DNA of 11,316 bases from Gemmatimonadota bacterium (GTDB lineage: Bacteria; Gemmatimonadota; Gemmatimonadetes; Gemmatimonadales; GWC2-71-9): assembly GCA_003221085.1 (NCBI GenBank), contig QHUD01000185.1, positions 1-11,316 on the forward strand. The letters are read 5' to 3'. Positions 1-6,860 of this stretch are shown here, piece after piece; position 1 is the stretch's first letter, and every line of letters starts with the position of its first letter. The translations under genes and the position numbers were made by a program. The notes beneath the pieces were generated by a model that did not search any database, was not told the origin of the DNA, and was given only the letters and a program-made list of their open reading frames with translations.

Positions 1-22
1 TCTCCCGCAGGAAGTGCGGCAT
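1..22 (-). CDS. Possible start of the gene downstream of trpS (partial, runs off the left edge)
   Basis: An ATG at 22-20 overlaps the trpS stop codon as TGATG, and an open frame of seven codons (MPHFLRE) continues to the window edge. A Shine-Dalgarno-like GGGAGG lies at 37-32, nine bases upstream, inside the last trpS codons. This arrangement is typical of translational coupling between operon neighbours. Seven residues are too few to name a family. The call rests only on the overlap and the ribosome-binding site, so it may be chance. Confidence 0.35.
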
Positions 23-1023
23 CAGGTCCCCCCTCCCTCGGCGCCTTCGAGGAACCCCATCCGGCGGCGCACCTGGGCCATGGTGCGGCGCGCGAGGGCG
101 CGCGCCCGGACCGCGCCCGCCCGGAGGAGCCCCGTCACTTTGCGCGGCTCCGCCTGGAGCGCCTGCGCCCGCTCGCGGATGGGCGTGAGCGCGGCTATCA
201 TATTGTCCGCCAGCACCCGCTTGCAGTCGAGACAGCCCCATCCTGCCGTGCGGCAGTTGTGCGCCACCAGCTTGAGCGTATCCGGCGGCGAGAAACCCTG
301 GTGAATGGTGAAGATGTTGCAGATGTCGGGGTTGCCCGGGTCCTTCCGCGTGACGCGCGCCGGGTCGGTGGCCGCGGGCTTGAGCTTCTCCCAGATGGTC
401 TCGGGCGAGTCGAACAGGGCGATCGTGTTGCCGAGGCTCTTCGACATCTTGGCCTGGCCGTCGAGCCCGAGGACGCGCTTCGCGGTCGAGAGCAGTGCCT
501 GGGGCTCGGGGAACGTGAAGCCGTTCGCGAACCGCGTGTTCCAGCGGCGCGCGATCTCCCGCATCAGCTCGAGGTGTTGGAGCTGGTCCTCGCCCACCGG
601 CACGAGGGTTGCTTCGTACAGCAGCACGTCGGCTGCCTGGAGTACGGGATAGTTCAGGAGCCCGGCGGGCACGCTCTCCTGGCGTTGCGCCTTGTCTTTG
701 AACTGCGTCTGCCGCTCGAGCTCGCCCAGGGGCGTGACCGTGTTGAGGAACCAGTAGAGCTCGGTGTGCTCCGGGACGTCCGATTGCACGAAGACGATCG
801 CCCGCTCCGGATCGATGCCGGAAGCGAACAGCCCGATCGCCATGTCGATCGTGCGCTGGGCCAGCGTAGCCGCGTCGTAGGGCTGCGTGATGGCGTGCAG
901 GTCCACCACGCAGAACAGGCAGTCGTGTTGGTGCTGCAGCTTGACCCAGTTCTGGACGGCGCCGAGGTAGTTCCCGATGTGCAGCTCGCCCGAGGGCTGG
1001 ATGCCGGAGAAGACGCGCGCCAT
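22..1023 (-). CDS. trpS: Tryptophan--tRNA ligase (TrpRS), with a probable Fe-S-cluster Cys motif
   Basis: Cytoplasmic class Ic aminoacyl-tRNA synthetase that activates tryptophan with ATP and charges tRNA-Trp. The 333-residue product has the normal length for bacterial TrpRS. It starts with the usual FSGIQPSG segment, followed by the HIGH-type signature HIGN at residues 15-18. The KMSKS signature is exact at residues 192-196 (AKMSKSLGN). Four cysteines, C235, C257, C264 and C267, are spaced C-x21-C-x6-C-x2-C. This nearly matches the C-x22-C-x6-C-x2-C motif that holds a [4Fe-4S] cluster in Thermotoga maritima TrpRS. The ATG at 1023 gives the standard N-terminus, but its ribosome-binding site is weak. 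The gene diverges from the phosphatase gene across a 39-nt gap. The C-terminal tail is rich in Arg and Gly. The identification is firm; the Fe-S cluster is inferred. Confidence 0.97.
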   Translation of the reverse strand: MARVFSGIQPSGELHIGNYLGAVQNWVKLQHQHDCLFCVVDLHAITQPYDAATLAQRTIDMAIGLFASGIDPERAIVFVQSDVPEHTELYWFLNTVTPLGELERQTQFKDKAQRQESVPAGLLNYPVLQAADVLLYEATLVPVGEDQLQHLELMREIARRWNTRFANGFTFPEPQALLSTAKRVLGLDGQAKMSKSLGNTIALFDSPETIWEKLKPAATDPARVTRKDPGNPDICNIFTIHQGFSPPDTLKLVAHNCRTAGWGCLDCKRVLADNMIAALTPIRERAQALQAEPRKVTGLLRAGAVRARALARRTMAQVRRRMGFLEGAEGGGT

Positions 1024-1044
1024 GGGGTCACAACCTACGACCGT

Positions 1045-1050
1045 GGAGGT
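1045..1050 (+). promoter_or_regulatory. Ribosome-binding site for the phosphatase gene
   Basis: GGAGGT lies 12 nt upstream of the GTG at 1063. It is the only good Shine-Dalgarno match in the 39-nt gap between trpS and the phosphatase gene. The spacing is longer than ideal. The gap is too short to hold two complete divergent promoters, so at least one must lie inside a neighbouring coding region; I could not identify convincing -35/-10 boxes. Confidence 0.45.
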
Positions 1051-1062
1051 CGGCGCCGCAAG

Positions 1063-1851
1063 GTGCGAGAGCTCAAAGACTTAGTCGATGTCGCCAGAGA
1101 GGCCGCGGCGCGCGCCGCGCGCTTCCTCAGGAGCACCACGCCCGCGAGCACCCGTCACTGGATCGAAAAAGGTCCCCACGACTTCGTGACCGAGGCGGAC
1201 CGGCAGGCCGAGGCGCTGATCGCCGACGCGCTGGTACACGCGGTGCCGGAGTCCCGAGTCGTGGGAGAAGAGCTGTCACCGACGGCGGCGCCGGTGGGTG
1301 ACGTCGTGTGGGTCGTGGACCCGCTCGACGGCACGACGAACTTTCTACACGGGTATCCGCAGTACGCCGTGTCGATCGGAGCGTCGGTTGAAGGAGCGCT
1401 GCGTGTCGGTGTCGTGCACGATGTGACGCGAGATCACGTGTACTGGGGCGCAAGCGGCCTCGGCGCCTGGGAGGGCGATCGCCGGCTTCAGGTGTCGGGG
1501 CTCACCGAGCCGCGGCAGGCCCTCGTCGGGACCGGGTTCCCGTTCAAGAATCTCCCGCTGTTGCGACGCTATCTCGATCAGTTCGCCGCCGTGATGGGGG
1601 CGACGAGCGGGATCCGTCGCGCAGGCGCGGCGGCGCTCGATCTCGTGGACGTGGCCGCCGGCCGCCTCGATTGCTTTTGGGAGCTGACGCTCGCCCCGTG
1701 GGACGTAGCCGCCGGCGTGGTGCTGGTGCGCGAAGCGGGTGGCGTGGTGACTACGCTCGAGGGCTCACCCGAGGTATTACAGCACGGCTCCATTGTCGCA
1801 GGTAATGCGACGCTGCATCGCTGGCTGCTGGATCTCGTGAGGGCCGCCTAG
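1063..1851 (+). CDS. Inositol monophosphatase family protein (Mg-dependent phosphatase)
   Basis: Member of the Li+-sensitive, Mg2+-dependent sugar-phosphatase superfamily. Substrates in this family include myo-inositol-1-phosphate, histidinol phosphate, fructose-1,6-bisphosphate and 3'-phosphoadenosine 5'-phosphate; the sequence does not settle which applies. Metal-site motifs are all present: GEE at residues 68-70, DPLDGTTNF at 86-94 (ligands D86 and D89) and WDVAAG at 213-218 (D214). KGPHDFVTEAD at 36-46 is the usual N-terminal motif. With the GTG at 1063 the protein has 262 residues, the normal family length; the frame is open far upstream but that part is antisense to trpS. The stop abuts the ftcD start codon, so the two genes are probably co-transcribed. 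The family is certain; substrate and exact start are less so. Confidence 0.93.
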   Translation: MRELKDLVDVAREAAARAARFLRSTTPASTRHWIEKGPHDFVTEADRQAEALIADALVHAVPESRVVGEELSPTAAPVGDVVWVVDPLDGTTNFLHGYPQYAVSIGASVEGALRVGVVHDVTRDHVYWGASGLGAWEGDRRLQVSGLTEPRQALVGTGFPFKNLPLLRRYLDQFAAVMGATSGIRRAGAAALDLVDVAAGRLDCFWELTLAPWDVAAGVVLVREAGGVVTTLEGSPEVLQHGSIVAGNATLHRWLLDLVRAA

Positions 1852-3309
1852 ATGCGCGCTCCGCTCGTCGAATGCGTCCCGAACTTCTCCGAGGGCCGGG
1901 ACGCCGCGACCATGGAGGCCCTTCGCAGGGCGCTCACAGGCGTCCCCGGCGTCAGGTTGCTCGACGTCCAGGCCGATCCGGCCCACAACCGCTCGGTGTT
2001 CACGTTCGTGGCCCCCCCCGATGCGAGCGTCGTAGCGGCGCTCGCCGCCATGCGGGTCGCAACCGAGCGGATCGACCTGACGCGGCACTCGGGCGAGCAC
2101 CCCCGCATGGGCGCGACCGACGTCGTGCCGTTCGTGCCGGTGCGCGACGTCACCATGGACGACTGCGTCGCCCTCGCGCGCCGGCTCGCCGAGCGCGCCG
2201 CCGCCGAGCTCCAAATCCCGATTTATCTCTACGCCAAGGCGGCTACCCGGCCCGAGCGGGAGCGCCTGCCCGACATCCGCAAGGGCGAGTTCGAAGGCTT
2301 GCGCGAACGCATCGGGAAAGATCCGGCCGCCGATCCCGATTTCGGACCCAAGCGCATCCACCGCACCGCCGGGGCGACGGCGATCGGCGCCCGTCCGTTT
2401 CTCGTCGCGTTCAACATTTATCTCGATGCGAGCGACGTCGCAATCGCCAAGGACATCGCGAAGCGGATCCGCACCTCGAGCGGCGGGCTCCCGGCCGTGC
2501 AGGCCTCGGGGTTCGAGGTGGCGGGGAAGGCTCAGGTATCGATGAATCTGCTGGACATCGACGTGACGTCGCCCGCGACGGTATTCGCGGCCGTCGAATC
2601 GGCGGCTCGGCAGCGCAGCGTGGGCATCCTGAAGAGCGAGGTAGTGGGGCTCGTCCCGGAGCGCGCGGTCCTCGACGCGGGCGCAGCTTCCCTTAAGCTC
2701 CCCGATCCTGGGGCGCACCTGCTCGAGCCGAAGATCAGGGCCGTCGAGGGGCCGACCCTCGACGGCTGGCTCGACGAGCTCGCCGGCGGAGGGCCGGTGC
2801 CGGGCGGCGGCAGTGCCGCGGCGCTGGCGGGCGCCCTCGCCGCCGCGCTCGTCGCCATGGTGGCGCGGCTCACGGTCGGGCGGAAGGCCTATGCCGGGGC
2901 GCAGCCGCGCGCGGCGGAGATCCTGGCCGAAGCGGACGCCCTGCGGGCCCAGCTCCGCCGTCTCGTGGACGACGATGCGGCCGCCTACGCGAAGGTCAGC
3001 GCGGCCTACCGGCTGCCGAAAGACGATCCGCGCCGGGCGCAGGCCGCGGGCGAGGCGCTCGTCGGGGCGGCGCAGACGCCGCTCGCGATGGCCCGCGGTG
3101 CCGCCCGGCTGCTCGCGCTCGCGCGGGAAATCGGGGCGATCGGCAACCGGAATGCACGCTCCGATGCCTTGGTCGGGGAGGAGCTGGCCCGCGCCGCGCT
3201 CGCGGGCGCCGTGGAGAACGTCCGGGTGAACGTGGAGTCGCTGTCGGAGCCGGGCCTCGGGAAATCGCTGCTGGAGGAGGCGGAGCAGTTGGAGCGAGAG
3301 GCCAGCTGA
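1852..3309 (+). CDS. ftcD: Bifunctional glutamate formimidoyltransferase / formimidoyl-THF cyclodeaminase
   Basis: Two-domain enzyme of the last steps of histidine degradation. The N-terminal part moves the formimino group from formiminoglutamate to tetrahydrofolate, and the C-terminal part deaminates the product to 5,10-methenyl-THF. Residues 1-180 are the formiminotransferase N-subdomain, opening with VECVPNFSEG and carrying GEHPRMGATDVVPF with H83, equivalent to the catalytic His82 of mammalian FTCD. Residues 180-295 form the second subdomain (GARPFLVAFNIYL, AQVSMNLLD). The cyclodeaminase domain spans about 303-485, with a PGGGS loop at 317-321 and the helical NARSD region near 434-438. 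The 485 residues are somewhat shorter than the vertebrate enzyme because the linker is short. The ATG follows the phosphatase TAG with no gap. No other hut gene is in view. Confidence 0.94.
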   Translation: MRAPLVECVPNFSEGRDAATMEALRRALTGVPGVRLLDVQADPAHNRSVFTFVAPPDASVVAALAAMRVATERIDLTRHSGEHPRMGATDVVPFVPVRDVTMDDCVALARRLAERAAAELQIPIYLYAKAATRPERERLPDIRKGEFEGLRERIGKDPAADPDFGPKRIHRTAGATAIGARPFLVAFNIYLDASDVAIAKDIAKRIRTSSGGLPAVQASGFEVAGKAQVSMNLLDIDVTSPATVFAAVESAARQRSVGILKSEVVGLVPERAVLDAGAASLKLPDPGAHLLEPKIRAVEGPTLDGWLDELAGGGPVPGGGSAAALAGALAAALVAMVARLTVGRKAYAGAQPRAAEILAEADALRAQLRRLVDDDAAAYAKVSAAYRLPKDDPRRAQAAGEALVGAAQTPLAMARGAARLLALAREIGAIGNRNARSDALVGEELARAALAGAVENVRVNVESLSEPGLGKSLLEEAEQLEREAS

Positions 3310-3383
3310 GGTGTCAGGTGTCAGGTACCGGGTGTCGGGGGTCGCGCCGCCAACCTGACACCCGACACCTGGCACCCGGCACC
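3310..3383. repeat. Heptamer-repeat inverted repeat between convergent genes
   Basis: Two 30-nt arms, 3310-3339 and 3354-3383, are imperfect reverse complements around a 14-nt loop. Paired end to end as RNA, I count 24 Watson-Crick pairs, 3 G-U pairs and 3 mismatches. Each arm is itself built of about four degenerate 7-nt units of the form GGTGYCR; the left arm begins GGTGTCA GGTGTCA. The element starts right after the ftcD stop and ends two bases before the map stop, filling the convergent gap. It could end transcription from both sides or act as an RNA-stability hairpin, but no T-run follows on either strand, so it is not a standard intrinsic terminator. Confidence 0.85.
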
Positions 3384-3385
3384 TG

Positions 3386-4147
3386 CTAATCCACCGTCGT
3401 GAGCACCCGCGGTGGCCCGCCGTCGTCGAGTATGGCCACCGTGTGCTCGAAGTGCGCGGACAGCGAGCCATCTTCGGTCACCACCGTCCACTTGTCCTCC
3501 AGGGTGCGGATGTCCGCGCCGCCGGCGTTCACCATCGGCTCGATCGCGAGCGTCATGCCCGGCATGAGTCGGGGGCCGCGCTTCGGCTTCCCGTAGTTCG
3601 GCACCTGTGGGTCCTCGTGAAACGCCGAGCCGATTCCGTGCCCCACCAGCTCCCGCACCACCGAGTAGCCCGCGCCCTCCGCCACCTCCTGGACCGCGTG
3701 GCCGATGTCCCCCACGTGATTGCCGGACCGCGCCTGGGCGACTCCCGCCGCCAGCGCCTCCTGGGTCACCGTGAGCAAGCGCTCCGCCTGCGAGCTGACC
3801 TTGCCGACGGGAAAGGTCGCGGCGGAGTCCGCGTGCAGGCCATCGAGCCAGACCCCCACGTCCACGCTCAGGAGGTCACCGACCTTGAGGACGCGGCGCG
3901 CCGAGGGGATGCCGTGGACGACCTCCTGGTTGATCGACGTGCACAGCGTGGCGGGGAAGTCGTACAATCCCTTGAACGACGGGCGGGCACCGGGGTGGGA
4001 GCGGATGAAGTCCTCCGCGGCGCGGTCGAGCTGCTCGGTCGAAACGCCGGGGCGCACCTGACTCGCGACCAGCGCCAGCGTCTCCGCCACGATGCGGCCG
4101 GCCGCGGCCATGGTCTCGATCTCGCGCGGAGACTTGATGGTGATCAT
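3386..4147 (-). CDS. map: Methionine aminopeptidase, type I
   Basis: Cytosolic dinuclear metalloprotease that removes the initiator methionine from new proteins when the second residue is small. The 253-residue product has the normal bacterial type Ia length and no N-terminal SH3-binding or zinc extension. All five metal ligands of the pita-bread fold are visible: D96 (SVDVG), D107 (HADSA), H170 (GHGIG), E203 (IEP) and E234 (FEHT). The catalytic histidines H78 (VVHGI) and H177 (FHEDP) are also present. The start overlaps the adk stop as ATGA, so translation is probably coupled. It is the last gene of the ribosomal operon here, ending beside the heptamer hairpin. Confidence 0.97.
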   Translation of the reverse strand: MITIKSPREIETMAAAGRIVAETLALVASQVRPGVSTEQLDRAAEDFIRSHPGARPSFKGLYDFPATLCTSINQEVVHGIPSARRVLKVGDLLSVDVGVWLDGLHADSAATFPVGKVSSQAERLLTVTQEALAAGVAQARSGNHVGDIGHAVQEVAEGAGYSVVRELVGHGIGSAFHEDPQVPNYGKPKRGPRLMPGMTLAIEPMVNAGGADIRTLEDKWTVVTEDGSLSAHFEHTVAILDDGGPPRVLTTVD

Positions 4148-4707
4148 CGGCCGATGATGCGCTGGATCTCGGTGGCGATATCGTCCACGGTGCCGGTGCC
4201 GGGCACGCGGTGCACGATGCCGCGTTGGGCGAAGTGGGCGATGAGCGGGGCGGTGTCCCGCTGGTACACCTGGAGCCGGGTCTTGATGGCGTCCGCGGTG
4301 TCGTCCGACCGACTTTCCTGCGCCGCCCGGCTCAACATGCGGCGGATCAGCTCTTCCTCGGGCACGTCGAGCAGCAGGATGTGGTTCAAGCGCTGGCCGC
4401 GCTCCGCCAAGGTGCGATCCACCAGCTCGGCCTGGGCGGCGGTGCGGGGGAACCCGTCGAACGCCGCCCCCTGCTGCGCCTCGGGCTTCGCGAGCTCTTC
4501 CTTGATCAAGGAGAGAATGACGGCATCGGGGACGAGCTTGCCCTCGTCCATGAACTTCTTGGCTTCGAGGCCGAGCGGCGTCCGCGCCTGGACCGCCGCG
4601 CGGAGGATGTCGCCTGTCGTGATCTTCGGCAGCCCGAGCCGCCGCGCGAGGATCTTGCCCTGCGTGCCCTTCCCCGACCCCGGCGCCCCTAAGAGGAGGA
4701 TGAACAC
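4144..4707 (-). CDS. adk: Adenylate kinase, short-LID form
   Basis: Cytosolic phosphotransferase that interconverts ATP + AMP and 2 ADP. Residues 7-15 form the P-loop GAPGSGKGT; the AMP-binding site shows TTGD at 30-33 and DGFPRT at 84-89; LID and phosphate-contacting arginines lie around R122, R123, R133 and R144. At 187 residues it is the short type: the LID is a brief segment (about 125-140) without the inserted domain or the four-Cys zinc site seen in many Gram-positive enzymes. The start is GTG at 4707, 7 nt after the secY stop, with only a weak ribosome-binding site, so it probably depends on coupling to secY. The secY-adk-map order is the common bacterial one. Confidence 0.97.
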   Translation of the reverse strand: MFILLLGAPGSGKGTQGKILARRLGLPKITTGDILRAAVQARTPLGLEAKKFMDEGKLVPDAVILSLIKEELAKPEAQQGAAFDGFPRTAAQAELVDRTLAERGQRLNHILLLDVPEEELIRRMLSRAAQESRSDDTADAIKTRLQVYQRDTAPLIAHFAQRGIVHRVPGTGTVDDIATEIQRIIGR

Positions 4708-4714
4708 CGCACGC

Positions 4715-6028
4715 CTACATGTACCGCTGGCGGCCGCGGAATTTGACGCGCCCTTCCTTCATGAACCCGTCGTAATGTCGCAACAGCAGGTGCTGCTGCA
4801 CCTGCGTGACGGTGTCGAGTGCGACACCCACCACGATGAGCAGCGCGGTGCCGCCGAAGCCGAACGGCATGTTGAAGGTGTTGGACACCACGATCGGAAG
4901 CATGGCCACGACGGTCAGGAAGATCGCACCCGGGAACGTGATGCGGGACAGCACGTCGTCGATGTAATCCGCCGTCGCGGCGCCGGGTTTGACGCCCGGG
5001 ATGAAGCCGCCCTGTTTCTTCAGGTTCTCCGCCAGGTCCACGGGGTTGAAAATGATGGACGTGTAGAAGTACGCGAAGAAGATGATCAGCACCGCGCTCG
5101 TGACCAGGTACACCGGCGACGTGACGGTGAAGTACTCCGCCAGATGTTTCAGGGTCGCATTGCCGCTGAACGCCGCGATCGTCCCGGGGACGATGATCAA
5201 CGATTGGGCGAAGATGATGGGCATGACGTTCGCCGTGTTGAGCCGCAGCGGAATGAAGGTTTTCTGGCCTTCGCGGATTCGCCCCCGGCCCATCACCTTG
5301 CGGGGGATCTGGATCGGAATCCGCCGCGCCGCCACCGTGACCGCCACCGTTCCCATCACCACGAGCGCCATGACGGCCAGGACGATGAGCAACTTCGGAA
5401 AGGTCAGGCTCCGAGCCCGCAACGCCTCGAGCGTGAGCAACGTCTCGGGCCAGATCCGCTCCACGATCGAAAAGAAAATGAGCAGGCTCGCTCCGTTGCC
5501 GATCCCGCGCTCCGTGATCTGCTCCCCGAGCCACATCACGAAGACGCCGCCCGTGGTGAGCGTCAGCACCGTCGTCATCCGGAAGAAAAATCCGGGATTG
5601 GCCACGGCCCCGGCAATCTGCTCGGTGAAGAGCGAGTAGCCGTAGCCCTGGAACAGGCACAGCACGACGGTGAGGTAGCGCGTCCACTGCGTGAGTTTTT
5701 TCCGGCCCTCTTCGTCCCGCTGCATCTTCTCGACAACGGGGAACACGGGCGCCGCCAGCTGGAAGACGATGCTCGCCGAGATGTACGGCATGATGCCGAG
5801 CGCGAACACCGTCGCGCGGCCGAAACTGCCACCGGCGAACAGGTCGTATAGGCTGAACAGCGTGCCCTGACCCTGGTTTCGCAGGAAGTCCGCGAGGGCC
5901 TGAACGTTCACGCCCGGGGTCGCGATGTGCGCCCCGATGCGGTACACGACCAGGCACAGGAGCGTGAAAAGGATCTTCTCCTTCAGCTCCGGGACCTTGA
6001 ACAGGTTGGGCAACCGCGGTGCGGTCAT
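4715..6028 (-). CDS. secY: Protein translocase channel subunit SecY
   Basis: Channel-forming subunit of the SecYEG complex in the inner membrane; it moves unfolded preproteins outward with SecA and inserts membrane proteins with ribosomes. The 437-residue protein shows ten hydrophobic segments, roughly at 19-38, 73-95, 117-137, 150-170, 178-190, 211-233, 268-288, 307-328, 367-385 and 392-408. Family signatures include GIMPYISASIVFQL (78-91) in TM2, the cytosolic C4 loop around 234-262 with IPLRLNTANVMP (259-270), the C5 loop LKKQGGFIPGVKPG (336-349) and the C-terminal DGFMKEGR. These two loops contact SecA and the ribosome. The ATG at 6028 lies 7 nt after the rplO stop. I see no truncation. 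Confidence 0.97.
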   Translation of the reverse strand: MTAPRLPNLFKVPELKEKILFTLLCLVVYRIGAHIATPGVNVQALADFLRNQGQGTLFSLYDLFAGGSFGRATVFALGIMPYISASIVFQLAAPVFPVVEKMQRDEEGRKKLTQWTRYLTVVLCLFQGYGYSLFTEQIAGAVANPGFFFRMTTVLTLTTGGVFVMWLGEQITERGIGNGASLLIFFSIVERIWPETLLTLEALRARSLTFPKLLIVLAVMALVVMGTVAVTVAARRIPIQIPRKVMGRGRIREGQKTFIPLRLNTANVMPIIFAQSLIIVPGTIAAFSGNATLKHLAEYFTVTSPVYLVTSAVLIIFFAYFYTSIIFNPVDLAENLKKQGGFIPGVKPGAATADYIDDVLSRITFPGAIFLTVVAMLPIVVSNTFNMPFGFGGTALLIVVGVALDTVTQVQQHLLLRHYDGFMKEGRVKFRGRQRYM

Positions 6029-6035
6029 CGGCGGC

Positions 6036-6572
6036 TCAGCTCGCGATGGTGCCGCCCGCCTGCTCGATCTTCGAGCGGGCCGAGGCCGACACCGTCACGC
6101 CTTTCACGCTGAACTTACGCTGCACGTCCCCCATGCCGAGCAGCTTGATGGGGTGGTCCGGCCGGCGCACCAGCCCGGCGCCGAACAGCGTCTCCGGCGT
6201 GACCTCGGCCCCCTCGGCAAGCTGGCCCAGGTGCCGGACGTTCACTACCTGCGCGGGCTGCTTGAACGGGTTTGTGAAGCCGCGCTTCGGGATGCGGCGG
6301 ATGAGGGGCATCTGCCCGCCCTCGAATCCGGGACGCGTCTGCCCGCCCGTGCGAGCGGTTTGACCTTTGCCACCCCGCCCCGCCGTCTTGCCGATCCCCG
6401 AGCCCGGCCCGCGCCCCTTGCGGATGCGCGCGCGGTGCGAGCCGGGCGGCCTCCGCAGGTTCGACAACGTGATGCGCGGTACCTCGGCGCTCGCCGCTTT
6501 CGCCCGCGGTTTCGCCTGTGGCCTCGCCCGCGTCTTCGTTCTCGTCTTCGCCTTCGGCTTCGGCTTCGCCAT
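6036..6572 (-). CDS. rplO: 50S ribosomal protein L15 (uL15) with basic N-terminal tail
   Basis: Large-subunit protein that binds 23S rRNA. The core, from about residue 35, begins LSNLRRPPGSHRARIRKGRG and carries the Gly/Arg-rich GSGIGKTAGRGGKGQ segment, the GQMPLIRRIPKRGF motif and the C-terminal globular part ending in SKIEQAGG. The protein has 178 residues against about 145 in most bacteria. The excess is a tail of about 30 residues, almost all Lys, Arg, Ala and Pro. The tail is supported by an AGGGGA ribosome-binding site just upstream of the ATG at 6572 and by the lack of a later suitable start. The gene starts 3 nt after the rpmD stop. Confidence 0.96.
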   Translation of the reverse strand: MAKPKPKAKTRTKTRARPQAKPRAKAASAEVPRITLSNLRRPPGSHRARIRKGRGPGSGIGKTAGRGGKGQTARTGGQTRPGFEGGQMPLIRRIPKRGFTNPFKQPAQVVNVRHLGQLAEGAEVTPETLFGAGLVRRPDHPIKLLGMGDVQRKFSVKGVTVSASARSKIEQAGGTIAS

Positions 6573-6575
6573 CGC

Positions 6576-6848
6576 TTATTCCCCTGCCTTTGCCTTTGCG
6601 GGTGTCACCTCGACCAGGTGGCGCACCTGATACAGCATGCCCCGGAGCGACGGGCGATCCTGTTTCACCACGGCGTCCTGGTGGTGCTTCAAGCCCAGCG
6701 CTTCGAGCGTGCGCCGCTCGAACGCGGGTCGACCGATCCCGGAACGGACCTGCAGGATGCGCAACTCGCCCTTCCCCGGCGGCGGCAGCGGCCGGTCGCG
6801 GCCCGGTTTGCGCTTGCGGTATTTCCGCGTGGGCGGCAGCCTAGCCAT
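6576..6848 (-). CDS. rpmD: 50S ribosomal protein L30 (uL30) with N-terminal extension
   Basis: Small large-subunit protein. The family core is residues 29-86: LRILQVRSGIGRPAFERR, then TLEALGLKHHQDAVV and the C-terminal VRHLVEV. Starting at the ATG at 6848 gives 90 residues, about 30 more than usual, with a basic Pro-rich extension (RKYRKRKPGRDRP). That start has AGGAAG six bases upstream and overlaps the rpsE stop as ATGGCTAG, which supports it. An alternative in-frame TTG at 6764, preceded by a purine-rich GGGGAAGGGCGAG, would give a product of 62 residues, the normal length. I favour the ATG but the choice is open. Confidence 0.9.
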   Translation of the reverse strand: MARLPPTRKYRKRKPGRDRPLPPPGKGELRILQVRSGIGRPAFERRTLEALGLKHHQDAVVKQDRPSLRGMLYQVRHLVEVTPAKAKAGE

Positions 6849-6854
6849 GGGCCA

Positions 6855-6860
6855 CTTCCT
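6855..6860 (-). promoter_or_regulatory. Ribosome-binding site that decides the rpmD start
   Basis: AGGAAG lies inside the last codons of rpsE, six bases upstream of the ATG at 6848. It is the main reason to prefer the extended uL30 over the TTG start at 6764. Confidence 0.55.

Noticed and set aside
259..1062. Long upstream extension of the phosphatase frame
   Set aside because: The frame is open back to 259 but only because it is antisense to trpS. The family N-terminus begins at about 1063.
3310..3383. CRISPR array or classical intrinsic terminator
   Set aside because: The units are 7 nt with no spacers, so it is not CRISPR. No T-run follows the hairpin on either strand, so it is not a standard terminator.
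1777..3471. A 564-codon minus-strand open frame opposite ftcD
   Set aside because: It is the antisense of ftcD plus the heptamer repeat, is low-complexity in composition and has no family motif.
4300..4340. Zinc-finger LID in adenylate kinase
   Set aside because: No cysteines are present in the LID region and the insertion is absent; this is the short form.
3443..5851. An 802-codon plus-strand open frame across map, adk and secY
   Set aside because: It is antisense to three genes with complete family motifs. Its product is Arg/His/Asp-rich without recognisable domains, as expected for the antisense frame of GC-rich coding DNA.
4689..5957. A 422-codon minus-strand frame overlapping secY
   Set aside because: It is an out-of-frame reading of secY; the SecY frame has ten membrane segments and all signatures.
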